Of a stretch of 64,000 nucleotides of DNA, positions 52,225-60,493 are shown in pieces. The DNA is taken from positions 1-64,000 of the forward strand of contig CAJYVD010000026.1 in NCBI GenBank assembly GCA_913778495.1. The letters are read 5' to 3'. Under the pieces are notes generated by a model. That model saw only the letters and a program-made list of their open reading frames with translations, was not told the DNA's origin and searched no databases. The first letter of the stretch is position 1, and every line of letters begins with the position of its first letter. The translations under genes and the position numbers were made by a program. This stretch comes from an uncultured Pantoea sp. GTDB lineage: Bacteria; Pseudomonadota; Gammaproteobacteria; Enterobacterales; Enterobacteriaceae.

Positions 52225-52761
52225 ATGTCAGTTAAAATCTTATCTTCAACGCTGGTGGGGCTGGATGGCTTTTGCCAGGCGCCGCTTGCCGCACTGCAGC
52301 AGGCAGAAAACGGTACGCTCGCGGTGCTGCAGCACAATGCGCCCGCCTTTTATGCGCTGACGCCGCAGCGTCTGGCGCAGCTGCTGGCGCTGGAAGCCGC
52401 GGCCCAGCAGCCAAACGACGTGACGCTGGATGAGAGTCTGTTTCAGGCCGATCGTCCGCCGGTGGCGGTGCCCGCCGGCAAGTTCGCCATGTATCCCGAC
52501 TGGCAGCCGGATGCCGACTTTCAGCGTCAGGCGGCCATTTGGGGCGTGGCGTTAAGTGAACCGGTGACGGCCGCCGAACTGGCCGCCTTTGTGGCCTACT
52601 GGCAGGCAGAAGGTCGCCTGTTTCACCATGTGCAGTGGCAGCAGAAGCTGGCGCGCAGCGTGCAGATGAACCGCGCGGCTAACGGCGGTCAGCCCAAGCG
52701 CGACAGTACCCAGGTCAGCAATACTGATTACGATATTCCCGATGGATTCCGAGGTGAGTAA
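52225..52761 (+). CDS. dnaT: Primosomal protein DnaT
   Basis: Primosome component in PriA-PriB-DnaT-DnaC replication restart. 178 residues (E. coli 179) with the conserved core [30 protein letters not shown] and [19 protein letters not shown]. The stop overlaps the dnaC ATG by one base, showing coupling. Confidence 0.95.
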   Translation: MSVKILSSTLVGLDGFCQAPLAALQQAENGTLAVLQHNAPAFYALTPQRLAQLLALEAAAQQPNDVTLDESLFQADRPPVAVPAGKFAMYPDWQPDADFQRQAAIWGVALSEPVTAAELAAFVAYWQAEGRLFHHVQWQQKLARSVQMNRAANGGQPKRDSTQVSNTDYDIPDGFRGE

Positions 52762-53501
52762 TGAAAACGCCGAACGATCTTTTCAGCCGCTTGAAAAAAA
52801 TGATGCCGTCCGATGTGCAGCCAAAGTTTAAAAACGGTGCGGAACTGCTGGCCTGGAATCAGGAGCAGGGCCGACTGCGCTCGGAAGCGATTGTGCGTGA
52901 AAATCGCGCCATGAAGATGCAGCGCATCATGGGGCGCTCCGGTATCCGCGAGCTGCACATGAACTGCTCGTTCGACAACTACCGCGTGGAGAATGACGGG
53001 CAGCGCAAAGCGCTGGCGCTGGCGCGGGAATATGCCGCCGAATTTGAAAACAGCATCGCCAGTTTTGTGTTTTCAGGCCGCCCCGGCACCGGTAAAAACC
53101 ATTTGGCGGCGGCCATTGGCAACGACCTGATTCTGCGCGGCAAAAGCGTGCTGATTGTGACGGTTGCCGACCTGATGTCGAGCATGAAAGGCACCTTCAG
53201 CGGCGGCAGCGATCTCACCGAGGAGCGCCTGCTGCAGGATCTGAGCCTGGTGGATCTGCTGGTCATCGATGAGATCGGCATGCAGAGCGAGTCGCGCTAT
53301 GAAAAAGTGATCATCAACCAAATCGTTGACCGCCGCTCGTCATCCAAACGGCCCACCGGCATGTTGTCTAACCTCGATCCGGCGGGCATGAATGCGCTGC
53401 TGGGCGAACGCGTGATGGACCGCATGCGCCTGGGCAAGAGTTTGTGGGTGCGCTTTGACTGGGAAAGTTACCGCAGCCGCGTGCGCGGCGACGAATATTA
53501 G
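52761..53501 (+). CDS. dnaC: DNA replication protein DnaC (helicase loader)
   Basis: AAA+ loader of the DnaB helicase. 246 residues (E. coli 245). Walker A is GRPGTGKNHLAAA, with Asn after Lys as in E. coli DnaC, Walker B is LVIDEIG and the sensor region is LSNLDPAGMN. Follows dnaT with overlap, the normal enterobacterial arrangement. Confidence 0.96.
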   Translation: MKTPNDLFSRLKKMMPSDVQPKFKNGAELLAWNQEQGRLRSEAIVRENRAMKMQRIMGRSGIRELHMNCSFDNYRVENDGQRKALALAREYAAEFENSIASFVFSGRPGTGKNHLAAAIGNDLILRGKSVLIVTVADLMSSMKGTFSGGSDLTEERLLQDLSLVDLLVIDEIGMQSESRYEKVIINQIVDRRSSSKRPTGMLSNLDPAGMNALLGERVMDRMRLGKSLWVRFDWESYRSRVRGDEY

Positions 53502-53592
53502 CTGCGCATGTAAAAGGGTGACTTAGACAACGCCTGCTGATTCGCGCTGACTGCTACACTGCAAGCGTCAATTATTTGCAGATGAGCGCGCG

Positions 53593-54726
53593 ATGAAAAC
53601 ATCCGGCAAAGGTCCTGCATTACTCCGACTCAATAACCTCAAGCGGGTGATGGCACAGCTGCGCACCGCCCGCATCACCACACGCCAGGATTTGGCGCAG
53701 GCGCTCGACCTGAACAAAAACACCGTTTCGCTCATTGTGGATGATTTACTGGCGCAGGGCCTGATCCAGGCGCTGGGCCCCGTGAGCGTGGCAGCGGCGG
53801 GGCGCCCTAAAATCGAGATCGCGCTGCGCCCGGAAACGCTGAAAACTGTCGGGATCATGGTGGAACGCAACGCCGTACACTGGCGGGTTGCCGACTACTT
53901 TTCGCAGGTGATCGCGGAACAAACCTGGCAAACCGATACGCGCGACCCGCAGGTGCTGATGCACGAGCTGGTTGAGGTGTGCCAGACGCTGCACGCGGCC
54001 CATCCAGAACTGCTGGGGATTGGGCTGGGGTTTCCCGGGATCATCGACCCGCAGCGCGGTCGGGTGCACTTTTCCGCCCAGCTCGGCTGGCAGGAAGTGG
54101 ATGTCCTTACGCCGCTGCTTAATGCCGTGCCGCTGCCGCTCTACGTGATGAATAATGTCAAAGCGGCGGCGCTGCTGGCGGTGCAGCAGCTTGGCCTGCG
54201 GCAATCCCACAGCCACTTTTATTTGCGCATTGGGGAAGGGTTGGGCGGGGCGCTGGTGGAGCAAGGCTCGGTGTTGACCGGCAGCAGCTGGACCGCAGGC
54301 GAGATTGGTCACATGCAGTCGCAGCACAACGGATTGCGCTGCGACTGCGGCCGCCACGGCTGCCTGGAAACGCTACTCAGCCTTCCCGCTATTCGCCAGC
54401 AGCTTGGCAAGCGCAAAGCGGGACTGACGCTGCGCAATCTTGAGGCCGCGCCCGCCATCGTGCAGGACGTGATGCACACGGCGGGCAGTCACTTAGGGCA
54501 GGCGTTGAGTCAGGTGATGCTGCTCATGAATCCGGCCAGCATCATTGTCGATGGTCCGTGGAATGCGTATCCGGCGTTTACCCAAGCGGTGCGCGATGCC
54601 GCGCAGGCCAGCACCTTAGCTTATACGTTTGACCATACCGCGCTGCACTTTTTGCCAGAGCGTATCGATCCGGCCAATGGCCTGGCGCTGGCGGTGATTA
54701 CGCAGTATGAAAAAACCGAAGCCTGA
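53593..54726 (+). CDS. ROK-family transcriptional regulator
   Basis: 377 residues of the NagC/Mlc/XylR(ROK) type: an N-terminal MarR-like winged helix (ITTRQDLAQALDLNKNTVSLIVDDLL) and a ROK sugar-binding domain with GIGLGFPGIID and the zinc motif CDCGRHGCLETLL. ROK repressors sense sugars or sugar phosphates. The effector cannot be told from sequence and no sugar genes adjoin it; it is followed by a second sugar-type regulator in the same direction. Confidence 0.88.
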   Translation: MKTSGKGPALLRLNNLKRVMAQLRTARITTRQDLAQALDLNKNTVSLIVDDLLAQGLIQALGPVSVAAAGRPKIEIALRPETLKTVGIMVERNAVHWRVADYFSQVIAEQTWQTDTRDPQVLMHELVEVCQTLHAAHPELLGIGLGFPGIIDPQRGRVHFSAQLGWQEVDVLTPLLNAVPLPLYVMNNVKAAALLAVQQLGLRQSHSHFYLRIGEGLGGALVEQGSVLTGSSWTAGEIGHMQSQHNGLRCDCGRHGCLETLLSLPAIRQQLGKRKAGLTLRNLEAAPAIVQDVMHTAGSHLGQALSQVMLLMNPASIIVDGPWNAYPAFTQAVRDAAQASTLAYTFDHTALHFLPERIDPANGLALAVITQYEKTEA

Positions 54727-54802
54727 CAAGGGAGCCGTTTCATTTTTCAGGCTGCGGCGGGCATAATACGTTGATTGACAGACCCTCTTTGCGGATATCG
54801 CC

Positions 54803-55792
54803 GTGAAAACGCAGCGCATTACTCTCGACGACATTGCCACCCTGGCGGGCGTGACCAAAATGACGGTTAGCCGCTATTTGCGCACCCCGGAAAAGGTCAA
54901 ACGTGAAACCGCCGAGCGCATCGCCAGCGTTATCGCTGAAATTGGCTACGTGGCCGATCCCAGCACCGCCAGCTCTCCCCAGCCGCAGCCGCGCATCGGC
55001 GTGCTGATCCCCTCGTTTAATAACCAAATTTTCGCTGACCTGCTGGCGGGCATCGAATCGGTAACCAGCGCGCACGGCTACCAGACGCTGGTGGTGAATT
55101 ACGACTACAACGCGCAGCGCGAGGAGGAGCAGATTGCCACCGTGCTAGCGTTCAACGTCAAGGCGCTGATTCTCACCGAGTCAGCGCATACGCTGCGGGC
55201 GGAAAAGTACCTGAACGCCGCAGCGATCCCGGTGGCAGAGGTGATGGGCTTAACGGAGAACCGCGGGCGTATCAACGTGGGTTTTGACAACTACCGCGCG
55301 GGATTTGATATGACGCAGCTGCTGTTGGCCAGCGGCAAGCAGCGGGTGATCTATTTTGGCTCCATGTCCGATCGGCGCGATGAGCAACGCTACGCGGGCT
55401 ATTGTGACGCCGTGCAAGCCGCGGGCTTGCCCGCAGGCCGCATCGTGCCGAATAAAGTCTCCTCGGTGTCGATCGGCACCGGCATGATGACGCTGGCACG
55501 CCAGCTTTATCCGGACATGGATGCGATTCTCTGCACCAATGACGATTTGGCGGTGGGCGTGCTACAGGAGTGTCAGGCGGCGGGCATCGCGGTGCCGCAG
55601 TCTATGGCGATCGCCGGTTTTCACGGATTGGACATCGGTCAGGCCACGACGCCGCGCCTGGCCAGCGTGATTACGCCGCGTTTTGAAATGGGCAAAATCG
55701 CCACGGAAATCGTGCTGAAAAAGCTGCATCAGCAGCCCACCATCGAGCAGGTCAATCTGCACTATCAGCTCTCAATGGGTGCCACCATCTAA
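54803..55792 (+). CDS. LacI-family regulator, gluconate repressor (GntR)-like
   Basis: 329 residues: helix-turn-helix LDDIATLAGVTKMTVSRYLRTPEKV, then an effector domain similar to E. coli GntR of the LacI family (IGVLIPSFNNQIFADLLAGIES, GYQTLVVNY, ILCTNDDLAVG, AIAGFHGLDIGQ and PRLASVITPR). Gluconate or a related aldonate is the probable ligand, which would fit the kgu operon 8 kb away, but this is inference. It has its own terminator. Confidence 0.87.
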   Translation: MKTQRITLDDIATLAGVTKMTVSRYLRTPEKVKRETAERIASVIAEIGYVADPSTASSPQPQPRIGVLIPSFNNQIFADLLAGIESVTSAHGYQTLVVNYDYNAQREEEQIATVLAFNVKALILTESAHTLRAEKYLNAAAIPVAEVMGLTENRGRINVGFDNYRAGFDMTQLLLASGKQRVIYFGSMSDRRDEQRYAGYCDAVQAAGLPAGRIVPNKVSSVSIGTGMMTLARQLYPDMDAILCTNDDLAVGVLQECQAAGIAVPQSMAIAGFHGLDIGQATTPRLASVITPRFEMGKIATEIVLKKLHQQPTIEQVNLHYQLSMGATI

Positions 55793-55795
55793 AAC

Positions 55796-55820
55796 GCAAA
55801 AACCCCCGTTTCCGGGGGTT
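55796..55820. terminator. Terminator between convergent gntR-like gene and acyltransferase
   Basis: AACCCCCG-TTTC-CGGGGGTT (55801-55820), a perfect 8-bp stem. The minus strand continues with TTTGCGTTTT, so it serves best as the end of the minus-strand acyltransferase gene. Confidence 0.85.
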
Positions 55821-55833
55821 CTCAGTGCGTGCG

Positions 55834-56871
55834 TTAGTCGCGTGCGGCCGTCGGCGGCGCAATCGACGGCGGCGCATGGTGGGTGCGCTTCAGGAAGCGA
55901 CTCTCCAGCAGGTTCCACGAGGTGTAAGCCAGCGCCAGCGTGATCGCAATCGTCAGCCCCAGGCCCAGGAACGCATTGGCGTCGAACACGCCAAAATGTT
56001 GCAGCACCTGGATAATCGGCCAGTGATACAGGTACATACCATAAGAGAGGTCGCCGTACTGGCTGATTTTAATCTCTTTGCACAGGTTGGTGCAGAACAG
56101 AATCACCACTGACGAGAAGGCAACCGGCTCAATCACAAAGGCGTAATCGGTGTTTTTAAACAGCAGGAACACCACCAGCGACACAATGGTGATCTCTTTC
56201 AGGCGGTCAAATGCGGGCTGGTGCACGGCCAGCAGGCTGCCGAAGAAGAAGTAGGATGACAGCGACACAAACTGCTTCGCCAGCGTATCGGCTTTCGCAC
56301 CGGTGTAGACCATGGTGAAGTAGAAGAACCAGGCGCAGGCGATAACGTAGATCGCGCCCCACACTTTTAGCGGGCTCTTCTTCAGCATCGGCACCACAAA
56401 CGGCAGCAGCACATAGAGCGTCAGTTCGGCTTTGATGGTCCACAGCGAGCCGTCCAGCGGCTGGTTCGGGTTATCGGTAAACACGCCTGGCAGTGATGCC
56501 TGAATGAAGTTCAGGAACGAGAAGTTGGCGATCAGGTACTTGATGGTCTCTTTATGTTTCAGGAAATCCATCAGCGGCAGGGTAGTCAAACACATGCCGA
56601 TAACAAAACAAAGAATAATGACGAATATATAGGCGGGCAAAATACGCTGCGCACGCTTAATAAAATAAGATTTAAGCGATTTACTTCTTAAGTAACTTTT
56701 TGCAATAAGAAATCCGCTTATTGCGAAAAATCCTTTTACAGCGAAATCACTATTGAGAAAGTGTGCCAAAAAGCGAATATCAGCGTTTCTCGTCACTTCA
56801 GCGGCATGCACCAGCATGACGATAAAGGCGAGCGAGAATCGGACGATATCAAAATTATTTTTTTCGTTCAT
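55834..56871 (-). CDS. Membrane acyltransferase, acyltransferase-3 (OafA/YrhL) family
   Basis: 345 residues, about ten membrane segments. N-terminal FDIVRFSLAFIVMLVHAAE carries the family Arg and His, KGFFAISGFLIAKSYLRS is the next conserved block, and DGSLWTIKAELTLYVLLPF and GDLSYGMYLYHWPIIQ follow. Such proteins O-acylate surface polysaccharides. The 5' 300 bp of the gene is clearly AT-richer than the rest. Likely functions with the EpsG-like polymerase and secreted esterase next to it. Confidence 0.9.
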   Translation of the reverse strand: MNEKNNFDIVRFSLAFIVMLVHAAEVTRNADIRFLAHFLNSDFAVKGFFAISGFLIAKSYLRSKSLKSYFIKRAQRILPAYIFVIILCFVIGMCLTTLPLMDFLKHKETIKYLIANFSFLNFIQASLPGVFTDNPNQPLDGSLWTIKAELTLYVLLPFVVPMLKKSPLKVWGAIYVIACAWFFYFTMVYTGAKADTLAKQFVSLSSYFFFGSLLAVHQPAFDRLKEITIVSLVVFLLFKNTDYAFVIEPVAFSSVVILFCTNLCKEIKISQYGDLSYGMYLYHWPIIQVLQHFGVFDANAFLGLGLTIAITLALAYTSWNLLESRFLKRTHHAPPSIAPPTAARD

Positions 56872-57068
56872 GTTAGCATTCTTTCAATGAGTGACGAGTC
56901 ACCAGGGAAAGCCGTAAAAGACTTTACGTCGGCGTTAGGAATATTCTGAGCAACTGCGGAGGCAGATGTTCATCTATTAGATGTGCTCCGATATCAAAAA
57001 TCAAGCAATGCGCTGGGCACTCAAGATATTCAGACTTTCCTCAGGGATCTATCAGTCTTATCTTAGAA

Positions 57069-57100
57069 ATAAAAAAAGCGCTAACCGAGGTTAGCGCTTT
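57069..57100 (-). terminator. Rho-independent terminator after the EpsG-like gene
   Basis: Perfect 12-bp stem AAAGCGCTAACC (57075-57086) / GGTTAGCGCTTT (57089-57100) with a 2-base turn and a T-tract on the minus strand (A run from 57071). It separates the EpsG-like gene from the acyltransferase, so these are probably distinct transcripts. Confidence 0.92.
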
Positions 57101-57105
57101 GGCAT

Positions 57106-58239
57106 TTAGTTGAAGATTTTAAAGGTTTGCGAAACCTCGTAGCCGGTAATCGATTGTTTACTGGCGACGGTGTTGTAGTAAAGGTAATAAAGCACCATTA
57201 AAATGGTAACCGCAACGGCAGCCATTTTCTTCACCTTTTTGGTTTCCCAAATACACAGGGAAATCAGCACCGGCTCAACCTGTAATAAATAGTTCGCAAG
57301 ACGGCCGCCCGAAGCGTAATCCTGTAGCGCCATCCTCAAGCCCGCACCAATGGCGAAAGTGATAACCAGAATATAATAAGTATTGAATTTAACCGGATCG
57401 AGATTTTTAATTTTATCGCTGAGCAGCATGAAGCTAAAAATAAAGACGAAGCCGATGTTCTTCAAGTTGGATAGCGTAACGATACCCTGCTCTTGCGCCG
57501 AATCCTGATTGGCGTAGCCCATGGCGCGGTCGCCCAGTCCGCCCAGGTGGCTGGAGACCAGCGCGATCAGCGCCGAACTGCCCATAAAGGCCAGCGGCAA
57601 GCTGACCAGCACGATAGCGATAGGGATGTATTTGTTCTTTCTGACGATCATCGCCAGCGGAATCAAAATGGCGACAATGGCCGTGGCGTGGCTGATAAAG
57701 GAGAGAATAAACGTCGTGAACATGCCGGACTTACTGCGCCGCGACATATGGTAAACAAAGCCCATCAGGAAGGCGGAGCACAAGCCAAAGCGGATCTGGT
57801 TCATGTCCTTGTTGATGAACAGGTGCGCGGAATAGACTGCCAGTGCCACGATCGGCAGCGGCGTCAGCTTGCGGAAATACCACGCGTTAACGCCCACGGC
57901 GATAACCGCAAACACAAAGATAAAGATATCCGGGTTGGCAGTGAAGATGCGCGTAAAGCCTGCGATGGCGAAAATACCGGGTTCGTAGCGGAACTCTTCT
58001 ACGGTACGCCAGAATCCTTCGATAACAATTTTATCGACAAAGTGAACAAAGAAATCACGATACTGGAAATCATCAAGGCCGGTACCTAAGCCACGAATGC
58101 CGCCGAAAGTAAAAAGTACGACAACGGCAATAAAATAAACATACGATCTAATTTGCGCTGTGTTCTCATTTTTACTTAACATGACTTCGACGATGGCCAC
58201 GAAAGTCAGGCTAAGACTTATGATCCAGTAAATTCCCAT
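57106..58239 (-). CDS. EpsG-like exopolysaccharide polymerase
   Basis: 377 residues from ATG 58239 (GTG at 58245 is possible; neither has a clear ribosome site). Multi-pass membrane protein, about ten segments, with GGIRGLGTGLDDFQYRDFF near residue 48 and an FINKDMNQIRFGLCSAF block typical of EpsG/Wzy-type polymerases that join oligosaccharide units in the periplasm. Surrounding DNA is AT-rich (AATAATA-type upstream). No glycosyltransferases or flippase genes are near, so its partner locus is elsewhere or it has another role. Confidence 0.78.
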   Translation of the reverse strand: MGIYWIISLSLTFVAIVEVMLSKNENTAQIRSYVYFIAVVVLFTFGGIRGLGTGLDDFQYRDFFVHFVDKIVIEGFWRTVEEFRYEPGIFAIAGFTRIFTANPDIFIFVFAVIAVGVNAWYFRKLTPLPIVALAVYSAHLFINKDMNQIRFGLCSAFLMGFVYHMSRRSKSGMFTTFILSFISHATAIVAILIPLAMIVRKNKYIPIAIVLVSLPLAFMGSSALIALVSSHLGGLGDRAMGYANQDSAQEQGIVTLSNLKNIGFVFIFSFMLLSDKIKNLDPVKFNTYYILVITFAIGAGLRMALQDYASGGRLANYLLQVEPVLISLCIWETKKVKKMAAVAVTILMVLYYLYYNTVASKQSITGYEVSQTFKIFN

Positions 58240-58499
58240 GGTCACATATTCTTATAGTTTAAAATTTACTTATAACATATGGTCTTGTTAACGTAAACAT
58301 GAGAAAAGTCTAATTTTTTCTGGTCCGATATTATATTGCTGCCTGGAAAGATAATAGTTTGCTATCCTGGTTAAATAATACGTTTGCAGTTTTGTGACTG
58401 TTCATTATCTCTTGGGTAAGTATTGTGTTGTGGCGCTAATGTATTTTACGCAATTTCACAGTTTGTCACTGTTTTTACTCAGGTTATGGAGCCCGTGAG

Positions 58500-59420
58500 A
58501 TGAAGTTTTCTACACTGTTTTCGCTGGTCATCGCGCTGTATCTTCCTGCTGCTTTTGCCAATCAGGAAATTCCGATCTGGCCAAAAGAAAATACCGGTAA
58601 TAATAAATTCGTTAATTTTAGTAAGCGCCCGAATAATAACAATCGCGCGGTTACAAATGTTAATAATCCCGAAATGATTTATGTGCCTGCCGGTAAAAAA
58701 AATAATCACTCCGCCGTGCTTATCATTCCAGGTGGCGGGTTTTCTTATATTATGCAGGACGCTGAAGGGCTGGACGTGGCGCAGCAGCTGAGCCAAAAAG
58801 GCTATGCCTCTTTTGTCCTGCTTTACCGTATGCCGCACGGCGGCACCGAGGAGAATCGCACCCACGCCTTTGCCGACGTGCAGCGCGCGATGCGTCTGAT
58901 CCGCGGTAACGCTGCGCAGTACCATATCGCGCCCAATCAAATTGGGGTGATGGGCTTCTCTGCGGGCGCGTATCTCGCCGCCAACCTGAGCAACGATCCT
59001 AACGCCGCCAACTATCCCGCCGCCGATGCGCAGGACAGCGTCTCTGCCCGACCCGATTTCAGCGCGCTGATTTATCCGGTGCTGTCGTTGAAACCGGGCA
59101 TTACCCACGTCGGCACGCGCACGGCGATGTTTGGCAAAGACGTCAGCCCCGATACCATCGCGCGCTATTCGCAGGAAGATCGCGTCAGCCCCACTACGCC
59201 GCCGACGTTTCTCGCGCAGGCGCTGAACGACCGCACCGCTTCACCGCAAAACACCCTTGATATGTTTGCCGCGCTGCGTAAGAACAACGTTGACGTGGAG
59301 ATGCACCTGTTCCAGCAGGGTGGACACGGCTTTGGCACGGCGCAGAATAAAAACATCCCAGCGCGTAACTGGATCACCCTGTTTAGTGACTGGCAGGCGA
59401 ATGTGGCGCAGAAGAAGTGA
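58500..59420 (+). CDS. Secreted alpha/beta hydrolase (acetyl-xylan/polysaccharide esterase-like)
   Basis: 306 residues with signal peptide (LFSLVIALYLPAAFA before NQEIP). Oxyanion-hole loop IIPGGGFSY, nucleophile GFSAGAYLAA, acid Asp in AQALNDRTASP and His in QQGGHGFG form a full catalytic set. This is the BD-FAE/acetyl-esterase type acting on plant or bacterial polysaccharide acetyl groups. It is divergent from the EpsG-like gene across a 254-bp AT-rich spacer that contains no gene. Upstream GGAG lies before ATG 58500. Confidence 0.88.
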   Translation: MKFSTLFSLVIALYLPAAFANQEIPIWPKENTGNNKFVNFSKRPNNNNRAVTNVNNPEMIYVPAGKKNNHSAVLIIPGGGFSYIMQDAEGLDVAQQLSQKGYASFVLLYRMPHGGTEENRTHAFADVQRAMRLIRGNAAQYHIAPNQIGVMGFSAGAYLAANLSNDPNAANYPAADAQDSVSARPDFSALIYPVLSLKPGITHVGTRTAMFGKDVSPDTIARYSQEDRVSPTTPPTFLAQALNDRTASPQNTLDMFAALRKNNVDVEMHLFQQGGHGFGTAQNKNIPARNWITLFSDWQANVAQKK

Positions 59421-59668
59421 GGTAAGGGGCGTCTGATCGGGTGATCAGGGTTGTTTTACATGCCTATAGCAACGAAGCTGCTTGCAATCCGGCCCGTCAA
59501 GAGAGGAGCCGGATAAGTATGACTGTGGTCGTATCCTGTCAAATAGTTGAAAAACAACTGCGTCAGCGCGTACAGCAGATTTATGCGAGTTAGCGTTATG
59601 AGAGATGACCGGCGGGCACGTCCTCATTAAAGCGGCGCAAACGGAGAATAAATTTTTATCACTGCTCG
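59421..59668. other. Spacer between esterase and toxin-antitoxin genes, no gene seen
   Basis: About 250 bases (307 to the higB start). It contains a short dyad TGATCGGGTGATCA (59432-59445) but no supported open frame; the composition resembles the flanking AT-richer island. Confidence 0.5.
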
Positions 59669-59697
59669 TTGAAATATCCCCACGGTGGGGATAGATT
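59669..59697 (+). promoter_or_regulatory. higBA promoter with palindromic operator filling the spacer
   Basis: TTGAAA (59669-59674) and TAGATT (59692-59697) are 17 bp apart. The 19-bp palindrome TATCCCCAC-G-GTGGGGATA (59675-59693) occupies the spacer and the first two bases of the -10. Binding of the HigA-type antitoxin there would block RNA polymerase, the usual autoregulation of type II toxin-antitoxin operons. Confidence 0.8.
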
Positions 59698-59727
59698 ATT
59701 GCGCTACTGAGGACAGGGAGCGAGTCC

Positions 59728-60072
59728 ATGTACGCAACGTTTATTGAGCTTTCCAGCTTTCAAAAATACCGGGCAGACTACCTTAACGATGAGCAGTACA
59801 GACTGTTTCAGGCCATGTTGCTGGGCGCCCCTGAAAAGGGCGACGTCATTCCCGATACCGGGGGACTTCGAAAAGTCCGTTTCAGAGATGAGCGGCGTAA
59901 CAAGGGCACGCGCGGCGGGATAAGAATTATCTATTACTGGACGAGTGAAAAAGACCAGTTCATCCTGTTTACTATCTACGATAAAGATCAATGCGACGAC
60001 CTCACTAAACAGCAACGTGACGCTCTGGCGGCGGCACTGAACGAGATCAAAAAGAGGCTGAGAGATGACTGA
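59728..60072 (+). CDS. higB: HigB2/RelE-family toxin
   Basis: 114-residue mRNA interferase-type toxin. FIELSSFQKYRADYLNDEQYRLFQAMLL and the catalytic-core GLRKVRFRDERRNKGTRGGIRIIYYW are very like Vibrio cholerae HigB2. It precedes its antitoxin, the order typical of hig loci, and overlaps it by 8 bp. GGGAGCGAG precedes ATG 59728. Expected action: ribosome-dependent mRNA cleavage. Confidence 0.9.
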   Translation: MYATFIELSSFQKYRADYLNDEQYRLFQAMLLGAPEKGDVIPDTGGLRKVRFRDERRNKGTRGGIRIIYYWTSEKDQFILFTIYDKDQCDDLTKQQRDALAAALNEIKKRLRDD

Positions 60073-60379
60073 ACGCGACATTTTCAGTGAACTGATGACG
60101 GGTATGCAGGAACTGAAAGATCATCAGGATGGAAAAATCACGCTCAAAACTTATAAAGTTAGCAAGCGTGAGCCTATGACCATTGCGCCGCAAGAATTGC
60201 GCGACGTGCGTGAAAAACTCAACTTGTCACAGGCCGTTTTTGCGCACTATCTCCACACTGGCGAAACCACCTATCAGAACTGGGAGCAGGGGCGAGCCAA
60301 ACCTAACGCTCAGGCCGTACTGCTGATCCGTATGGTGCAGCAGAACCCGGAAACCCTTCACACTCTCGCGCAACTCTAA
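60065..60379 (+). CDS. higA: HigA2-type antitoxin, XRE helix-turn-helix
   Basis: 104 residues: a toxin-binding N-terminal part (MTERDIFSELMTGMQELKDH) and a C-terminal XRE domain (LREKLNLSQAVFAHYL-type, GETTYQNWEQGRAKPNAQAVLL). Matches V. cholerae HigA2 in layout. Neutralises HigB and presumably binds the palindrome in its promoter. Confidence 0.9.
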   Translation: MTERDIFSELMTGMQELKDHQDGKITLKTYKVSKREPMTIAPQELRDVREKLNLSQAVFAHYLHTGETTYQNWEQGRAKPNAQAVLLIRMVQQNPETLHTLAQL

Positions 60380-60493
60380 AGCGCGCGGCGCTGCAATTCC
60401 CTTAGCGGCGCTGAATGGCGCGATGGTTACAGGCTCAATGCGAAATGAGCATGGGCCTGCCCCCTTTAATGCCGTTCCGCCGCGTTAACGTTT

